A stretch of DNA of 64,000 bases, from assembly GCA_009767595.1 (NCBI GenBank), contig VSDK01020448.1, forward strand, positions 128,989 to 192,988, in the 5' to 3' direction. The stretch's first letter is position 1, and the number at the start of each line of letters is the position of its first letter. Source of the DNA: Symbiodinium kawagutii. Lineage: Eukaryota > Sar > Dinophyceae > Suessiales > Symbiodiniaceae. Both the position numbers and the translations under genes were made by a program. Below are positions 1 to 11,630 of the stretch, piece after piece. The notes under the pieces were generated by a model, which was not told the DNA's origin, ran no database searches, and worked only from the letters and a program-made list of their open reading frames with translations.

Positions 1-1244
1 CTCTATGAACTGATGGTTTGACCAATGTTGACCAACATTGAATGCCAGAGTCAAATAGAGTCAAAACATCTCAAACTCAAAAGTGCTGCGTGGGATTGGC
101 GCAACTGCATTGTGGCTGACTTTTTCAGCTGGTCTTGCACCCTTGAGCCAAGCTGCTAGATCTGCCATCAAGAGATGCAACATTTTTCTGCCTCGTGAGC
201 TGTCGTCTTTTTGAAGCGGCGATCGTCAGCTTTGCATTTAAGCTCAGCGTCGTGGTCGCTGGATGGGTCTTCATACGGTGTTGACATTCCGGTCTCCTGG
301 TAGACATTGGGGTTTTGGTCCCAAAGGACCGATAAACTTGGGCCTGCTGCTGCTGTTGTTGCTGCTGCTGTTTGTAAAGGACAACGCTTAAAATTTGTGG
401 ATTGGTGTTCTGATGTTAACTCTGGTTCTTGTTCATATTCTGTTGTTGTCTGAATCCTTTCATTCTGGCTGGCTTGCTTGCAGTGTTTGTCCTTCTTTGC
501 TTGCTGGCTTGCTGGCTTGCTAGCTTGCTTCTGCTGCAGTGCCTATTAGGGAATCGCAAAAATGTTGCAGGACTGCAGAAGAGAAAAACCACAAAATGGA
601 GGCCAATAGAGAGCTCGGAGAGCCAAAATACATCTATCTTTGCATCTTCACATGTCTCGACTGTCGCTGCTTCAATCTTCCAATTAGCTAAGCTTAAGGC
701 TGGACAGAATCCACAAACAAACTGCCGACTGCATGGAGCCATGGAGCCAAGCAGTTCGTGGTGGGTCGAGCATCTGGCTTTTCCACGCGATCAATAGAAC
801 TCTACAAAATTCATAGCCCCTTTCTGCAAAGTCATTCTGCATCGGGGTGGAAGCTTCAAGTCACCAGGGATCAAGACCAGTTGTTTGCAGAACATGTTTT
901 GCTTGATCTCCAAGACATTCCAAGACTATAAAGGATTGGGAAGGCCCTTGATCTTCTAGAAAATTCTATTTAGCTTGTGCAGTTGGTGGCGATGGCTTTG
1001 GCACTTCTCCGTCCACATATCTACGCGCAAAGCATGCGCTCACATCTACCAATGTAGCACCTCACAGAAAACCGGCACAGAGGCTGGAAGGGTCTTACAG
1101 CCAGCTAGATTGCTGACGGTTGGCGCGTCTTGTGCTAGCAAACTTTCCAACCAGCCCACATTGTCTCTCTGTCTGCTTACTTTTTAGTGCTTTTCACATC
1201 TTTTCACCCCATGTTTGATGAAGTTGCTGCCCTGCCTAGCAGCC
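1..1244. other. No gene resolved; short repeats
   Basis: No exon chain or family motif was found on either strand downstream of the last atp9 copy. It contains a CTG/TTG-rich tract at about 340-371 and a CTTGCTGG-type tract at about 470-535. A 10-base match to the 3' end of the dinoflagellate spliced leader (minus strand, 142-151) is too short to be meaningful alone. Confidence 0.5.
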
Positions 1245-3033
1245 TCACTCGGAGTACAGCAGCAAGCCTGAAAGGACTGTGGACTGTAGCCATCTGTAGC
1301 CATAAGGCATCGCAAGGAGTGTCATTGCGTCAAACCTCTGACGGACAGCACTGTCCTTGCATGGCAACAAAGGCCTGCGATGAGAATGACGACGATGGCC
1401 AAGAACTCCAAGAAACCCATCCCAATCAGCGTGTACCTGGTGCCATGAGTTGGGTTTGGTCACTCTTGATGCGCCAAAAGCTACAGTTCTGTCAGAGCTG
1501 CGAAAGACATTGGATTGTTTTGGAAGCGGAGAGTGAAGACGGTCGGAGCTCTCAAGAAAAATGATGCCTTCAGGATACTTTCGTGGCAACCATGTTGAGC
1601 TGCAGCTCTAGCGCACGTGAAGAGGTCTTCCTTCATGGATGGATTACGTGCCATTCCAACCACTAAGGCTGCAAAGAGCTGGCCGATGCCCTGAGAATGT
1701 CAAGTGATACTCACGGTGACTTACCATGACTTTCAAATCAAAAACGGAGAGAAGTCTGAGAGAAGTCTGAGAGAAAGAAGCAACACACACGTGCTTTAAC
1801 TTCAAAAGAAATTATCAAAACCTGGCAGAAGATCCCTGAATGTTCAAGCCCGCCTGTGCGCAACCTCCGACAGCCACCATCGCAATGGCACAGCCCAGCA
1901 CAGAGACGCCAGCGTTGCGCTTGGAGAGTGGTGCACCTGTGCTTAAGAGGCTTGACCAAGCCCCGCCCTTTGGTTTTCTGTGGCTTCCCAAACAGCTTCA
2001 AACCGCTTAGACTGGCACCAAGACCCACTGAAGCCAAAGGGGCAACTGCTGGTTGGCTCAAAGATGCCTTCAAGTTCAGCCGCAAAGTGTCCATTGCACT
2101 TTAAACAGAGCGTGTTACGCTATTCACCTGGCTTTATCAACCAATACTTGACTGTGACAAAGCCACTGTCGAATGAAGCGCTTTGCAAGAGCTCTTGCGG
2201 TTCACCAGCGCAGTAGAATAATCTAAAAGCATCAATAACATCCGCAGGCCCCTGCCGACAAAAAAAGGAAAATACAATTAATTGAAAGTAACCTGATCAA
2301 TCCACAAATCTCTGACCTCGATTGGCATGTTCAGATTTTCCAGTCCCAACGATTGACTGCAATCTGAACGCTGCACCATACTGAACTCTGCTGAAGGAAT
2401 CACAATCTGAGGGACCAACATCCACGGATGGCATGGCACGGCAAAGAACAGCGGTGCCTGTGCACAGGAATTGATACTGATCCATTTTGGTTATGGCACT
2501 GAACGCAGTGCCCGACGATGATGCAATTTTAGGATCCCGTTACCCTATCGCTGGGCATGGGCTAATTCTGACTCAAACATCGTGAAACTCTCTGAGGTTC
2601 TACCGCAGAACCTACTAGTAATTCACAAGGTCGAAAAGTGAAATGAATCGAAAGTTGAAAGATGTTGAAAGTGAAAGTTGTGAAAGTTGAGTTGAACAGA
2701 GCTGTGGACAGGTCACAAGTCGTGGACGAACGCTGCAAGCTCCGTGCCCACGTGGCCTGGTGCTGCCGCTCGCAAGGCAGAGACCTGCAGCGAACTGAGC
2801 CCAAAGAATCCGTGTGCTGTGGGGTGCTGTGGCGCAATTCTGGCCATCTTGAGATGTTGAGATCTCGATTTTCGAGATTTCTTTCGTCTGTTCCTTATGT
2901 AGTCTCTATTCTTTATGTCTTAGTCCCTATCCTTTAGTCTATCCTTTAGTCTATCCTTTAGTCAATTCTTTGGTCTTCCTGGTCCAAAGCTCGCCTGCGC
3001 CACTGAGCGAACTGCTTGACGGAGCAAAGCCAT
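1245..3033 (-). CDS. atp9: Mitochondrial ATP synthase subunit c, tandem copy 1
   Basis: Nuclear gene for the proteolipid that forms the proton-carrying c-ring of mitochondrial F1Fo ATP synthase in the inner membrane. Exons in 5' to 3' order: 2995-3033, 2757-2784, 2420-2457, 2019-2067, 1854-1936, 1617-1690, 1375-1436, 1245-1267; joined they give 131 codons plus TGA. The protein starts MALLRQAVRSVAQ, a basic amphipathic presequence. The mature part has a first helix rich in Gly/Ala, the polar loop ARNPSMKEDLF and a second helix with the essential carboxylate in GFLEFLAI (Glu114), ending LLLYSE. Loop and C-terminus resemble alveolate c subunits. Intron phases are 0,1,0,1,0,2,1. Donors are GC, GC, GT, GT, GC, GT, GC. 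The ATG was chosen because it follows an AG by three bases in all three copies. Complete; no frameshift seen. Confidence 0.92.
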
Positions 3034-3875
3034 GACCTGTATGCTGTTGCTGGGAGCTCACCACTTGTCCAAAAAAAGTGGTTGAAAAAAGCTTAAGAAA
3101 TCGTTGAAGATGGTAAGATGGTTTAAGTTGAAGTGGAAAGTCTCTTGAACGAAAAGCCTCGAAGTAATGCAGGCAATCTTGAGGCTTGAGGTCTGCTAGT
3201 GCTGTGGCACGAATCGCAAGTCGGATGGCACTTTGTGCTTGCAAGCACTGAACACTACTGATGCCGGATTCTTGATCACTGCGTCAACATGTCGACGCGT
3301 TTGATTCATATAATCCGTCACAAGCAGTCACCAAAACTGGTGACAGGAGGACATGTTGTCCTTTTATTTCTTGGAAAGGACCTCAGTGTTTGAACGATGA
3401 GCAGCTTTTTGACCAAGCGCGATGTCATAGGCTTCAACAAAAATAATATCTGCCCAAGCACATACCAGCCTGAAAGCAAAAACAGCAATTTAGAATTCTG
3501 ACTTGGTGCGTTCTTAATGTATCTGAATGTGCTTTATTTCTGAAGGGACAGAATAAATCTCTCCGGTGCGCTTGGCAGTTCTATCAGCTTTTTCAGGGTC
3601 CAACCCCCGTTTTAACGCCAACTATTGATAGGTCAGTCGCATGGGCACTCAGTGTGTGCCGCTGCCCTCACCAACGACTCTCAGCGATGCAACATCCTGC
3701 CACCAGAGCTGAATGCAGACCCACATTGGATTCAAAGCTTCAGCAAATCACTTTCACTGCCCAAGTCTATGGGTTCTAAGGAGATCTTAAGGCTAAGGAG
3801 ACAGTTGCTTTGTCAAACCGAAAGAAGTACCTCTTTGCACAGCCCCAACAGGGCCCCAACAGGTTGGGCCGGGCC
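3034..3875. other. Intergenic spacer between atp9 copies 1 and 2
   Basis: This 842-bp spacer separates the ATG of copy 1 from the stop of copy 2. It must hold the 3' end of copy 2 and the leader region of copy 1. An AG lies three bases upstream of the copy 1 ATG (3037-3038 on the plus strand). No exon or promoter motif was recognised. Confidence 0.6.
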
Positions 3876-6800
3876 TTATTCGGAGTACAGCAGCAAGCCT
3901 CGGGTGTTTCCACGCAGCACGGTTTTCGGTGCAAGATCCTGTGAACTGCCAGCTGTAGCGCATGTCAAGGGCCTGCAATGAGAATGACGACGATGGCCAA
4001 GAACTCCAAGAAACCCATCCCAATGAGCGTGTACCTCGCACAAACAGGAGGCAACAGGATACTACAGGATGCTACTGGAACCTCAGTTTTTTGGTAGTAA
4101 GCTCAGCGGGCACGTGAACAGATCTTCCTTCATCGATGGATTACGCGCCATGCCCACCACAAGGGCGGCGAAGAGCTGACCGATGCCCTGCGCTGCATCA
4201 GGTTCCATGAACTTCTTGAAACATTGAGAAAGAGGCGGAAGAAAATACATTCAATGAAATTTCAAGCTACAAAATTGAATCAAGTGGCAGTGTATTTGAA
4301 TGTTTATGCAAGTATACAGGGACCGAAGTAGATATGGCAACATGTGGATGATAGAGATCTACGATGATCTACGTCTATACATCTTTTGTGATTACACCGG
4401 CATAGACCCCAGATAGAACATGTATGGACAACAAGGTTGGGGTAGGGAATCAAGTAGGTTCTAATGTTTGATCAAAAATTGTTGTCAATGATTTCGATGA
4501 AAATGTCAAATGCCATGCTCTCAAGTCTGAAGGCATCTTCTGAATCTTGACCTGAAATTTTCCGATTTCCATTTCTTTTTGGAATAGAACTCTTCTTTCT
4601 CCTTGGAATAGAATTCGTCTTTGACCTTGGAATGGAACTCTTCTTTCTCTTGGAATAGAACTTTTCTTCCTCCTTGGAATGGAATTCTTCCTGCTCTTGG
4701 AATAGAACTCTTCTTTCTCCTTGGAATAGAATTCGTCTTTGACCTTGGAATGGAACTCTTCTTTCTCTTGGAATAGAACTTTTCTTCCTCCTTGGAATGG
4801 AATTCTTCCTGCTCTTGGAATAGAACTCTTCTTTCTCCTTGGAATAGAATTCGTCTTTGACCTTGGAATGGAACTCTTCTTTCTCTTGGAATAGAACTTT
4901 TCTTCCTCCTTGGAATGGAATTCTTCCTGCTCTTGGAATAGAACTCTTCTTTCTCCTTGGAATAGAATTCGTCTTTGACCTTGGAATGGAACTCTTCTTT
5001 CTCTTGGAATAGAACTTTTCTTCCTCCTTGGAATGGAATTCTTCCTGCTCTTGGAATAGAACTCTTCTTTCTCCTTGGAATAGAATTCGTCTTTGACCTT
5101 GGAATGGAACTCTTCTTTCTCTTGGAATAGAACTTTTCTTCCTCCTTGGAATGGAATTCTTCCTGCTCTTGGAATAGAACTCTTCTTTCTCCTTGGAATA
5201 GAATTCGTCTTTGACCTTGGAATGGAACTCTTCTTTCTCTTGGAATAGAACTTTTCTTCCTCCTTGGAATGGAATTCTTCCTGCTCTTGGAATAGAACTC
5301 TTCTTTCTCCTTGGAATAGAATTCGTCTTTGACCTTGGAATGGAACTCTTCCTTCTCTTGGAATAGAACTCTTCTTTCTCCTTGGAATAGAATTCGTCTT
5401 TGACCTTGGAATGGAACTCTTGTTTCTCCTTGGAAAGGAACTCTTCCGTCTCCTTGGAATGAAATCCTTCTTTGACCTTGGAATAGAACTCTTCTTCTTC
5501 GTTGGAATAGAATTCTTCCGTCTCCGTGGCAAAGAAACTCTTCTTTCTCCTTGGAATAGAACTATTTTTTCGCCTTGGAATAAACTTCTTCCTTCTCTTG
5601 GAATAGCCCCTGCCGACAGCACCTGCAAACAGCACCTGCCCACAGCACCTNNNNNNNNNNNNNNNNNNNNNNNNNNNNNNNNNNNNNNNNNNNNNNNNNN
5701 NNNNNNNNNNNNNNNNNNNNNNNNNNNNNNNNNNNNNNNNNNNNNNNNNNNNNNNNNNNNNNNNNNNNNNNNNNNNNNNNNNNNNNNNNNNNNNNNNNNN
5801 NNNNNNNNNNNNNNNNNNNNNNNNNNNNNNNNNNNNNNNNNNNNNNNNNNNNNNNNNNNNNNNNNNNNNNNNNNNNNNNNNNNNNNNNNNNNNNNNNNNN
5901 NNNNNNNNNNNNNNNNNNNNNNNNNNNNNNNNNNNNNNNNNNNNNNNNNNNNNNNNNNNNNNNNNNNNNNNNNNNNNNNNNNNNNNNNNNNNNNNNNNNN
6001 NNNNNNNNNNNNNNNNNNNNNNNNNNNNNNNNNNNNNNNNNNNNNNNNNNNNNNNNNNNNNNNNNNNNNNNNNNNNNNNNNNNNNNNNNNNNNNNNNNNN
6101 NNNNNNNNNNNNNNNNNNNNNNNNNNNNNNNNNNNNNNNNNNNNNNNNNNNNNNNNNNNNNNNNNNNNNNNNNNNNNNNNNNNNNNNNNNNNNNNNNNNN
6201 NNNNNNNNNNNNNNNNNNNNNNNNNNNNNNNNNNNNNNNNNNNNNNNNNNNNNNNNNNTGCCAACAGCACCTGCCGACAGCACCTGCCGACAACACCTGC
6301 CAACAGCACCTGCCGACAGCACCTGCCAACAGCACCTGCCAACAGCACCTGCCGACGGCACCTGCCAACCAGCACCTGCCACACAGCACCTGCCCACAGC
6401 ACCTGCCAACAGCCCCTGCCAACAGCACCTGCCGACAGCACCTGCCCACCAGAACCTGCCGACAGCACCTGCCATCAGCACCTGCCAACAGCACCTGCCG
6501 ACACTGTCGACAATACCTGCCACCAGCACCTGCCAACAGCACCTGCCAACAGCACCTGCCGACAGCACCTGCCAACAGCACCTGCCGACAGCACCTGCCG
6601 ACAGCACCTGCCGACAGCACCTTCCACCAGCACCTGCCAACAGCACCCGCCCACAGCACCTGCGGACAGCACCTGCCGACAGCACCCTCCACCAAAAAGT
6701 TCGCCGACAAGCACCCTTTCTTTTGGAAGTAAGAACCCCTATAGCTTCCAGCTATCTGGGGAAAAAGGAACTGCAGCTGCACCTGTGCGCAACCTCCGAC

Positions 6801-8363
6801 AGCCACCATGGCAATGGCACAGCCCAGCACAGAGACGCCAGCGTGTCGCTTGGAGAGCGGGGCACCTCACAGGACCCAGGAGCTTTGGAAGGTGCTTTTC
6901 GTTTGTCCGAGGAAATGCACTTTTCGTTTGGCAAACAAGTTGTCCACTTCAATGGAATTGAATGCTATGGAAAAAATACATGTAACAAGTAATGCTAAAG
7001 GAATCGAAATCGAAACAAAAATACTGCCGCATGGAAATATAGACAAACTGAGGATTTGATTGCATAAAAGAGCAAGCGCAAGGGTAGCACACAATAGAAT
7101 CCAATGAAGCGTCTCTGAACGACCAGTGCTGGGAGTAAGCACATGGAAATAGATCAATAAGTCCTAAACATGACCCTGGAAACCTCAATGTAGAGTCCCA
7201 ACCCAAGCATTAAGTCGCTGGCCAAGACCCACTGCAACAGGGGCAGTTGGTCGGCTCAATGGCACCTCCAAAAAAATCTCTGATTTGGAATTTCCACAAC
7301 GACGTACCGTGTGAGCTGAGAGATTCTGAGCTCTGGGAGCCCGTGCATCCACGGATGGAATGGCGCGGCACAGGATGGACGCACCTCCAAGTTGACACAG
7401 CATGTGCATCTCCACTTGGAGTATGATTGCTTTCTCTTAACTTCTGGAGTATTCTTACTTTACTTCTTCAATGTTTTTTAAACAGTTTTTACTGAACAAT
7501 ACTATTTTACAACTCAAATGTAATCTCTAAAAACAACAGAGTGGACTTCTGCACTGATACTGCACTTCTGAGTCAAATCCATGGCACCTGGTGCTGTTGC
7601 CCGCACAGCAGTCACCTGCACAGAAAGAATTCTGTCACGCGGAGGTCCCAACCACAAGGACCACAGGAGTTTCTTAGGAAAAGTGGTTCTTTATCTCAAG
7701 TCCTCAAATGAAGTCGTCTATGTGATGTTAAACACCCCATCCTTCGCGAACCTGATGCGGCACGGCTTTGTCTACAAAAACCTGTTTTAAACGGCTTATA
7801 CTTGGGTGTCCAAGATGAAATTTCGGCCAAACGAAAAGTATATGTGCAGAAATCGATGCAGAAGAAGGAGTTTGTATGTTTGGTAAAATAAACTTGTTGG
7901 TGCAAAAATACACGCAGAAATATGATTCTGCAAAATTGTCTTCACCCCTCCCCTGAATTTGTTGAAGAAGAAATTAGTCCTGCTTGACGAGCGCTGGCTT
8001 CAGAGTTTGTTGGGAACATCTCCGCTTTTCGGTCCATTCTTACCACGCAAGAAATTGTAAGTGTTCAATTATTTTTCGAATTATGTTTCTACTATTCCAA
8101 ACAAAATCATTTCAAAGCGAAATATGTGAGCATCTATTGCAAAGCATCACGGCAAATCGGTCCTGAACCATGTGTTGAAGATCAGATCTTGATTGGTGCG
8201 GGTTCAGTCAAAACCATGTTTCGTTGATACTGTTGTTGATGTTGTGTTGGCGGGTTCAGTGATATTGTTCCTTTGCTGTGCACCGAAACGCAAGAGTCCG
8301 TTTTGTACCACACAACATCCGTGCCTGAGCCACAGATCGAACTGCCTGACGAAGCAGAGCCAT
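3876..8363 (-). CDS. atp9: Mitochondrial ATP synthase subunit c, tandem copy 2
   Basis: Second copy of the c-ring subunit gene. Exons in 5' to 3' order: 8325-8363, 7588-7615, 7347-7384, 7223-7265, 6783-6865, 4114-4187, 3973-4034, 3876-3898; joined they give 129 codons plus TAA. Intron phases match copies 1 and 3. The essential glutamate is Glu112 in GFLEFLAI. The mature protein differs from the other copies by one residue, His57 in place of Asn in the N-terminal LSKRNAG segment; the presequence differs more. Donors are GC, GT, GC, GC, GT, GT, GC. Intron 5 (4188-6782, 2595 bp) is about fifteen times longer than in the other copies because it contains two minisatellites and an assembly gap. Every exon is intact, so the gene appears functional if that intron is spliced. 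Confidence 0.9.
4579..5606. repeat. 118-bp higher-order tandem repeat in atp9 copy 2 intron 5
   Basis: Units begin at 4579, 4697, 4815, 4933, 5051, 5169 and 5287, exactly 118 bp apart. Each is built from five 23-24 bp submonomers starting TTGGAAT. The first six full units look identical by eye; after 5287 the array decays into variant submonomers and ends near 5606. Because 118 is not a multiple of three, all minus-strand frames stay open across the array, giving spurious Lys/Arg/Ser-rich reading frames. Confidence 0.95.
5607..6700. repeat. 13-bp minisatellite flanking the gap
   Basis: Tandem copies of a 13-bp unit, CAGCACCTGCC plus GA or AA, run on both sides of the N stretch with occasional one- or two-base variants. 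The array lies in intron 5 of atp9 copy 2, directly next to the 118-bp array. It generates antisense reading frames rich in AGAVGRCC; these are not proteins. Confidence 0.93.
5651..6258. other. Assembly gap (608 N)
   Basis: A run of 608 undetermined bases lies inside the 13-bp minisatellite. The true array length is unknown. Confidence 0.99.
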
Positions 8364-9626
8364 GACCTGCAAGTCACACAGAGATACTGCAGACACAAAC
8401 TTGTGGAAAGACATGCAAAGACAGATGTGCAAATAGAAATATACATATAATAAATATAAATATATATATATAAACATATATATATATATTATACATATCT
8501 ATTATACAAGGTTTTTCAATACATGCAGAAAAGTGTGCAAAATGTCATGATTCGGACATGACTTTGAGACCTGATCCCGATTCGGGACTGGTCTATCTTT
8601 GCTCCTAGTGCTTGGATACTAATCTCTTGAAACCTATTCCAAATTCTGATTCACATTCAACCGAGTTGTGTAATCACTGTCAGCAAAGAGCTACTGATTA
8701 GAACACTGTCCTGTTGCAAGAGCCAACAAGTTAGCAACAAGTTAGTGCTAAGGCTCCCGTTCATAGCATTGACGATCTGTAAAATTGCTGGACCCAATAC
8801 ATGCAGCTCTGAGCCTTCACAAAGAAGCCTTGTGATGGAGTGCGGATACGTGCCCAGTCTCTGAGCAAAAACGCAAAGGGGACATTTCTGGCACCAGAAA
8901 GAAACTCTGAAACTCTCAAGAAACACAAAGAAACCCAAGAAATAGAACTAAGGCAACTAGGGGTATTGACATGTATTGACATGTATTAACATGTATTGAC
9001 ATGTATTGACAATTATTGACATGTATTGAGTGCAAGGTCAAGGTCCCAAGTCAGGTGGTGCAAATGCTGTCTGCGTCCAACTTCCACTCGGCAGAGGACA
9101 TGCAGTTTTCCACCGCCAAGCAATATCTCCATCTCGCACTTGTCAAAACTCATTTGTGCCACTCCAATCAGCAGCCGTTGAAAAGACTGATCAAAAATGT
9201 TGCTTTGAATTGGAGATAATGTCACAAAGCAAACCTGAACGGCTGCATGAACAGAGATAAAGCTGCTACGTATTCCTCCGCAAACCTTTCTGTGTTCTTT
9301 GTTACTTCATTTCATTCCTTTCCTTCGGATTCCTTCGAGGCCTTTGAAAAAAATATACCGTGCAAATCAGCTCTAGCGCTTTGCCAGCTGTCGGCCAGTG
9401 CAGCCGTGCATCGGAGAGACAGTCCTGCACTGAAATCAACGTGTCACGCAAATGGAGTCGATTCAACACGACAATGGAAACAATCTAAGTTTGGGTCCCT
9501 CACCATATCTGCACATCTGCTACACTCCTACAATATTTTGCCTTATTTCGATCACACTGCCAATGCTTGGATCGAATGATCTCTAAGTTTCAAAGTCTAC
9601 CAGCTATGCCAGGTTGCTCCTTTGCC
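8364..9626. other. Intergenic spacer between atp9 copies 2 and 3
   Basis: This 1263-bp spacer contains an AT-rich tract (about 8440-8508) and about seven copies of a 10-bp repeat, GTATTGACAT (8964-9030). No exon chain was resolved. The copy 2 ATG is preceded by an AG three bases upstream (8367-8368 on the plus strand). Confidence 0.55.
8964..9030. repeat. 10-bp tandem repeat
   Basis: Seven near-perfect copies of GTATTGACAT, with single-base variants in the third and later units, lie between two atp9 copies. Confidence 0.9.
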
Positions 9627-11630
9627 TCATTCAGAGTACAGCAGCAAACCTACATGGATGCTGGGCGCAAAAACGCACAGTTGACTTCTTCATGTCAAAT
9701 CATCCCTAACCTACAAAACCAAGAAATTGAATCCAATTGAATCACTTTGACCAAATCTTCAGGCGGCAGGCAGCAATAGTTTATGGGTTCGCAGACCTGC
9801 GATGAGAATGACAACGATGGCCAAGAACTCCAAGAAACCCATCCCAATTAGCGTGTACCTGAAGCGAAGTGGAAAGAAGGAGGGCTTGTTGATGATGAGT
9901 ACCCATTCTACTCCCGCACTTCGGGCTACATGATGTTCCTGATGTTGATGATGGCGATGATGACGCTGATGACAATGGAAACATCATTTGTTCCAGATAT
10001 CGTGTGTTGATGTTCTCTCAAGATTGGAGCATGCAAGTCAGACTAGGCTGTGAATCTCTTGAGCATGGCCAATGAGGTAAAAAAACATTTAAAGAGCCGA
10101 TTCTTAAAGGAATGCATTCAAAAATATTCAAAATATATCAGTCTTCATTCTCACGTGGGTCAGCTACAGCATGCAACTCTTTTCGTTGGGGAAGCAATCA
10201 AGTGCCATGACCTCAGCAAAGCTTTGAGCTTTGGGGAGCCCGAACCATCAGATCTGATGAGATCCAATGAGATCCATCAGCCCTTCAGAGCCCTTCCCGG
10301 AGCCCTTCCCGGAGCCCTTCCCAGAGCCCTTCCCAGAGCTCCCTTCGCTCACGTGAAGAGGTCCTCCTTCATAGATGGGTTGCGAGCCATACCGACCACC
10401 AGTGCAGCGAAGAGCTGACCAATGCCCTGGTGCAATGCCGTGCCATGCCGTGCAGTGCCCTATTGCACTTTACATATCTTTGAATCACTTGAAATCGTTT
10501 CTCAAACTTTGAATCGCTTCTCAAACTTTGAATCGTTTCTGAGACTTTGAATCAAACTTTGAACTCTCTTTGAATCGTTTCATCATTCAACATCGCTCCT
10601 GTGCGCAACCTCCCACGGCCACCATTGCAATTGCGCAGCCCAGCACAGAGACGCCAGCGTTGCGCTTGGAGAGCGGGGCACCTCTGAGGTCACAGCCATA
10701 GCTGCCATGGCCCATCCGAAACGGCTGAGGTGCAAACCAAGACCCACGGAGGGGGTCACGGTGCTGCTGAGAGCCTCAGCGATTGGAAAGACGAATAGAG
10801 AAATGTAAATGAAAAATGAATAAGAGAAAGTCTCTTTAAGCAATGAGAAAGATACTTGTGAAATTTGAGAAATATCTGAAGAGAGAAAGCAATATAAGAG
10901 AAATAGAAAGATTAAAGAGTGAAAATGTGAAGAAATAAGAGAGAGGAAAAGAGAGGAGGCCAAAAAGAGAGGACACCTCCAATGAGAGATTCCGGGAGAC
11001 TGTGACCATGTCAATCAATGCCATCTTGACTTTGAATGACTTACACAGATCGGTAGAGACAGAGAGAGAGAGAGAGAGATCTTGCACATGGGTATAGCAT
11101 CCACAATGCGAACGCAATGGTATGCTGGGAGGCAAGCATCCACGGATGGAACAGCCCGGCAAAGGATGGCAGCACCTGAAATCAGCATTCAACATCGAGC
11201 CTTTCAGTACAAGGCCTTGGTCTTTCACTCCCGGAAAACTGGAAAAAAGCGACTTAAACTTTTGATTTGCAAAGCTTTTTGTCTTCATCACGTCTTCAAA
11301 TTTCCAGACGCGTTGGACATCTGCGTTTCTCTCGCCTGGTGCTGTGGCGCGCACAGCCGAGACCTGGATCCAGGGCGATCCTTATGACTGTGCCATTGGC
11401 GATCTCCGAAGTCGTGTCCAAGGACTTCGATTTTGCTCATTTCAACTACTTCAGATTAAAATGATCCAAATGAATAAATATTTCAATTAACTTCAAGCAC
11501 TTGAAGTAATTTTGCATATAGAACTGTAAAGGAATCGAGTTTCTGCTTTAGGACTTGGAAACGAAGAAGACGTCATGTGCAGAGACCCGACCTGAGCCAC
11601 TGAACGGACTGCCTGACGGAGCAAAGCCAT
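9627..11630 (-). CDS. atp9: Mitochondrial ATP synthase subunit c, tandem copy 3
   Basis: Third copy of the c-ring subunit gene, and the first in transcription order. Exons in 5' to 3' order: 11592-11630, 11336-11363, 11138-11175, 10738-10774, 10599-10681, 10353-10426, 9797-9858, 9627-9649; joined they give 127 codons plus TGA. The presequence spans roughly residues 1-48. The mature hairpin has the loop RNP at residues 90-92 and the essential Glu110 in GFLEFLAI. Donors are GT, GC, GC, GT, GA, GT, GT. The GA donor at intron 5 corresponds to GT in copy 2 and GC in copy 1. Introns 5 and 6 contain short tandem repeats (about 10484-10578 and 10286-10340). The mature sequence equals that of copy 1. 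Confidence 0.92.
10286..10340. repeat. 12-bp tandem repeat in atp9 copy 3 intron 6
   Basis: Four to five copies of GAGCCCTTCCCG and variants end about 13 bp from the exon 6 donor at 10352/10353. Confidence 0.85.
10484..10578. repeat. About 19-bp imperfect tandem repeat in atp9 copy 3 intron 5
   Basis: Repeated TTTGAATCG(C/T)TTCTCAAAC-like units lie just downstream (minus strand) of the GA donor of exon 5. Confidence 0.8.

Noticed and set aside
142..151. Relict spliced-leader sequence (TTGGCTCAAG, also at 48327-48336)
   Set aside because: Only 10 of 22 leader bases match at each site, with no adjacent processed cDNA; chance is a sufficient explanation.
4450..6961. Long reading frames on both strands through the repeat arrays and the gap
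   Set aside because: They are produced by the 118-bp and 13-bp repeats and by N bases; the region is an intron of atp9 copy 2.
9013..9225. Both-strand frames in the atp9 spacer as a separate gene
   Set aside because: Frames overlap on opposite strands, have no motif and could not be extended by in-phase exons.
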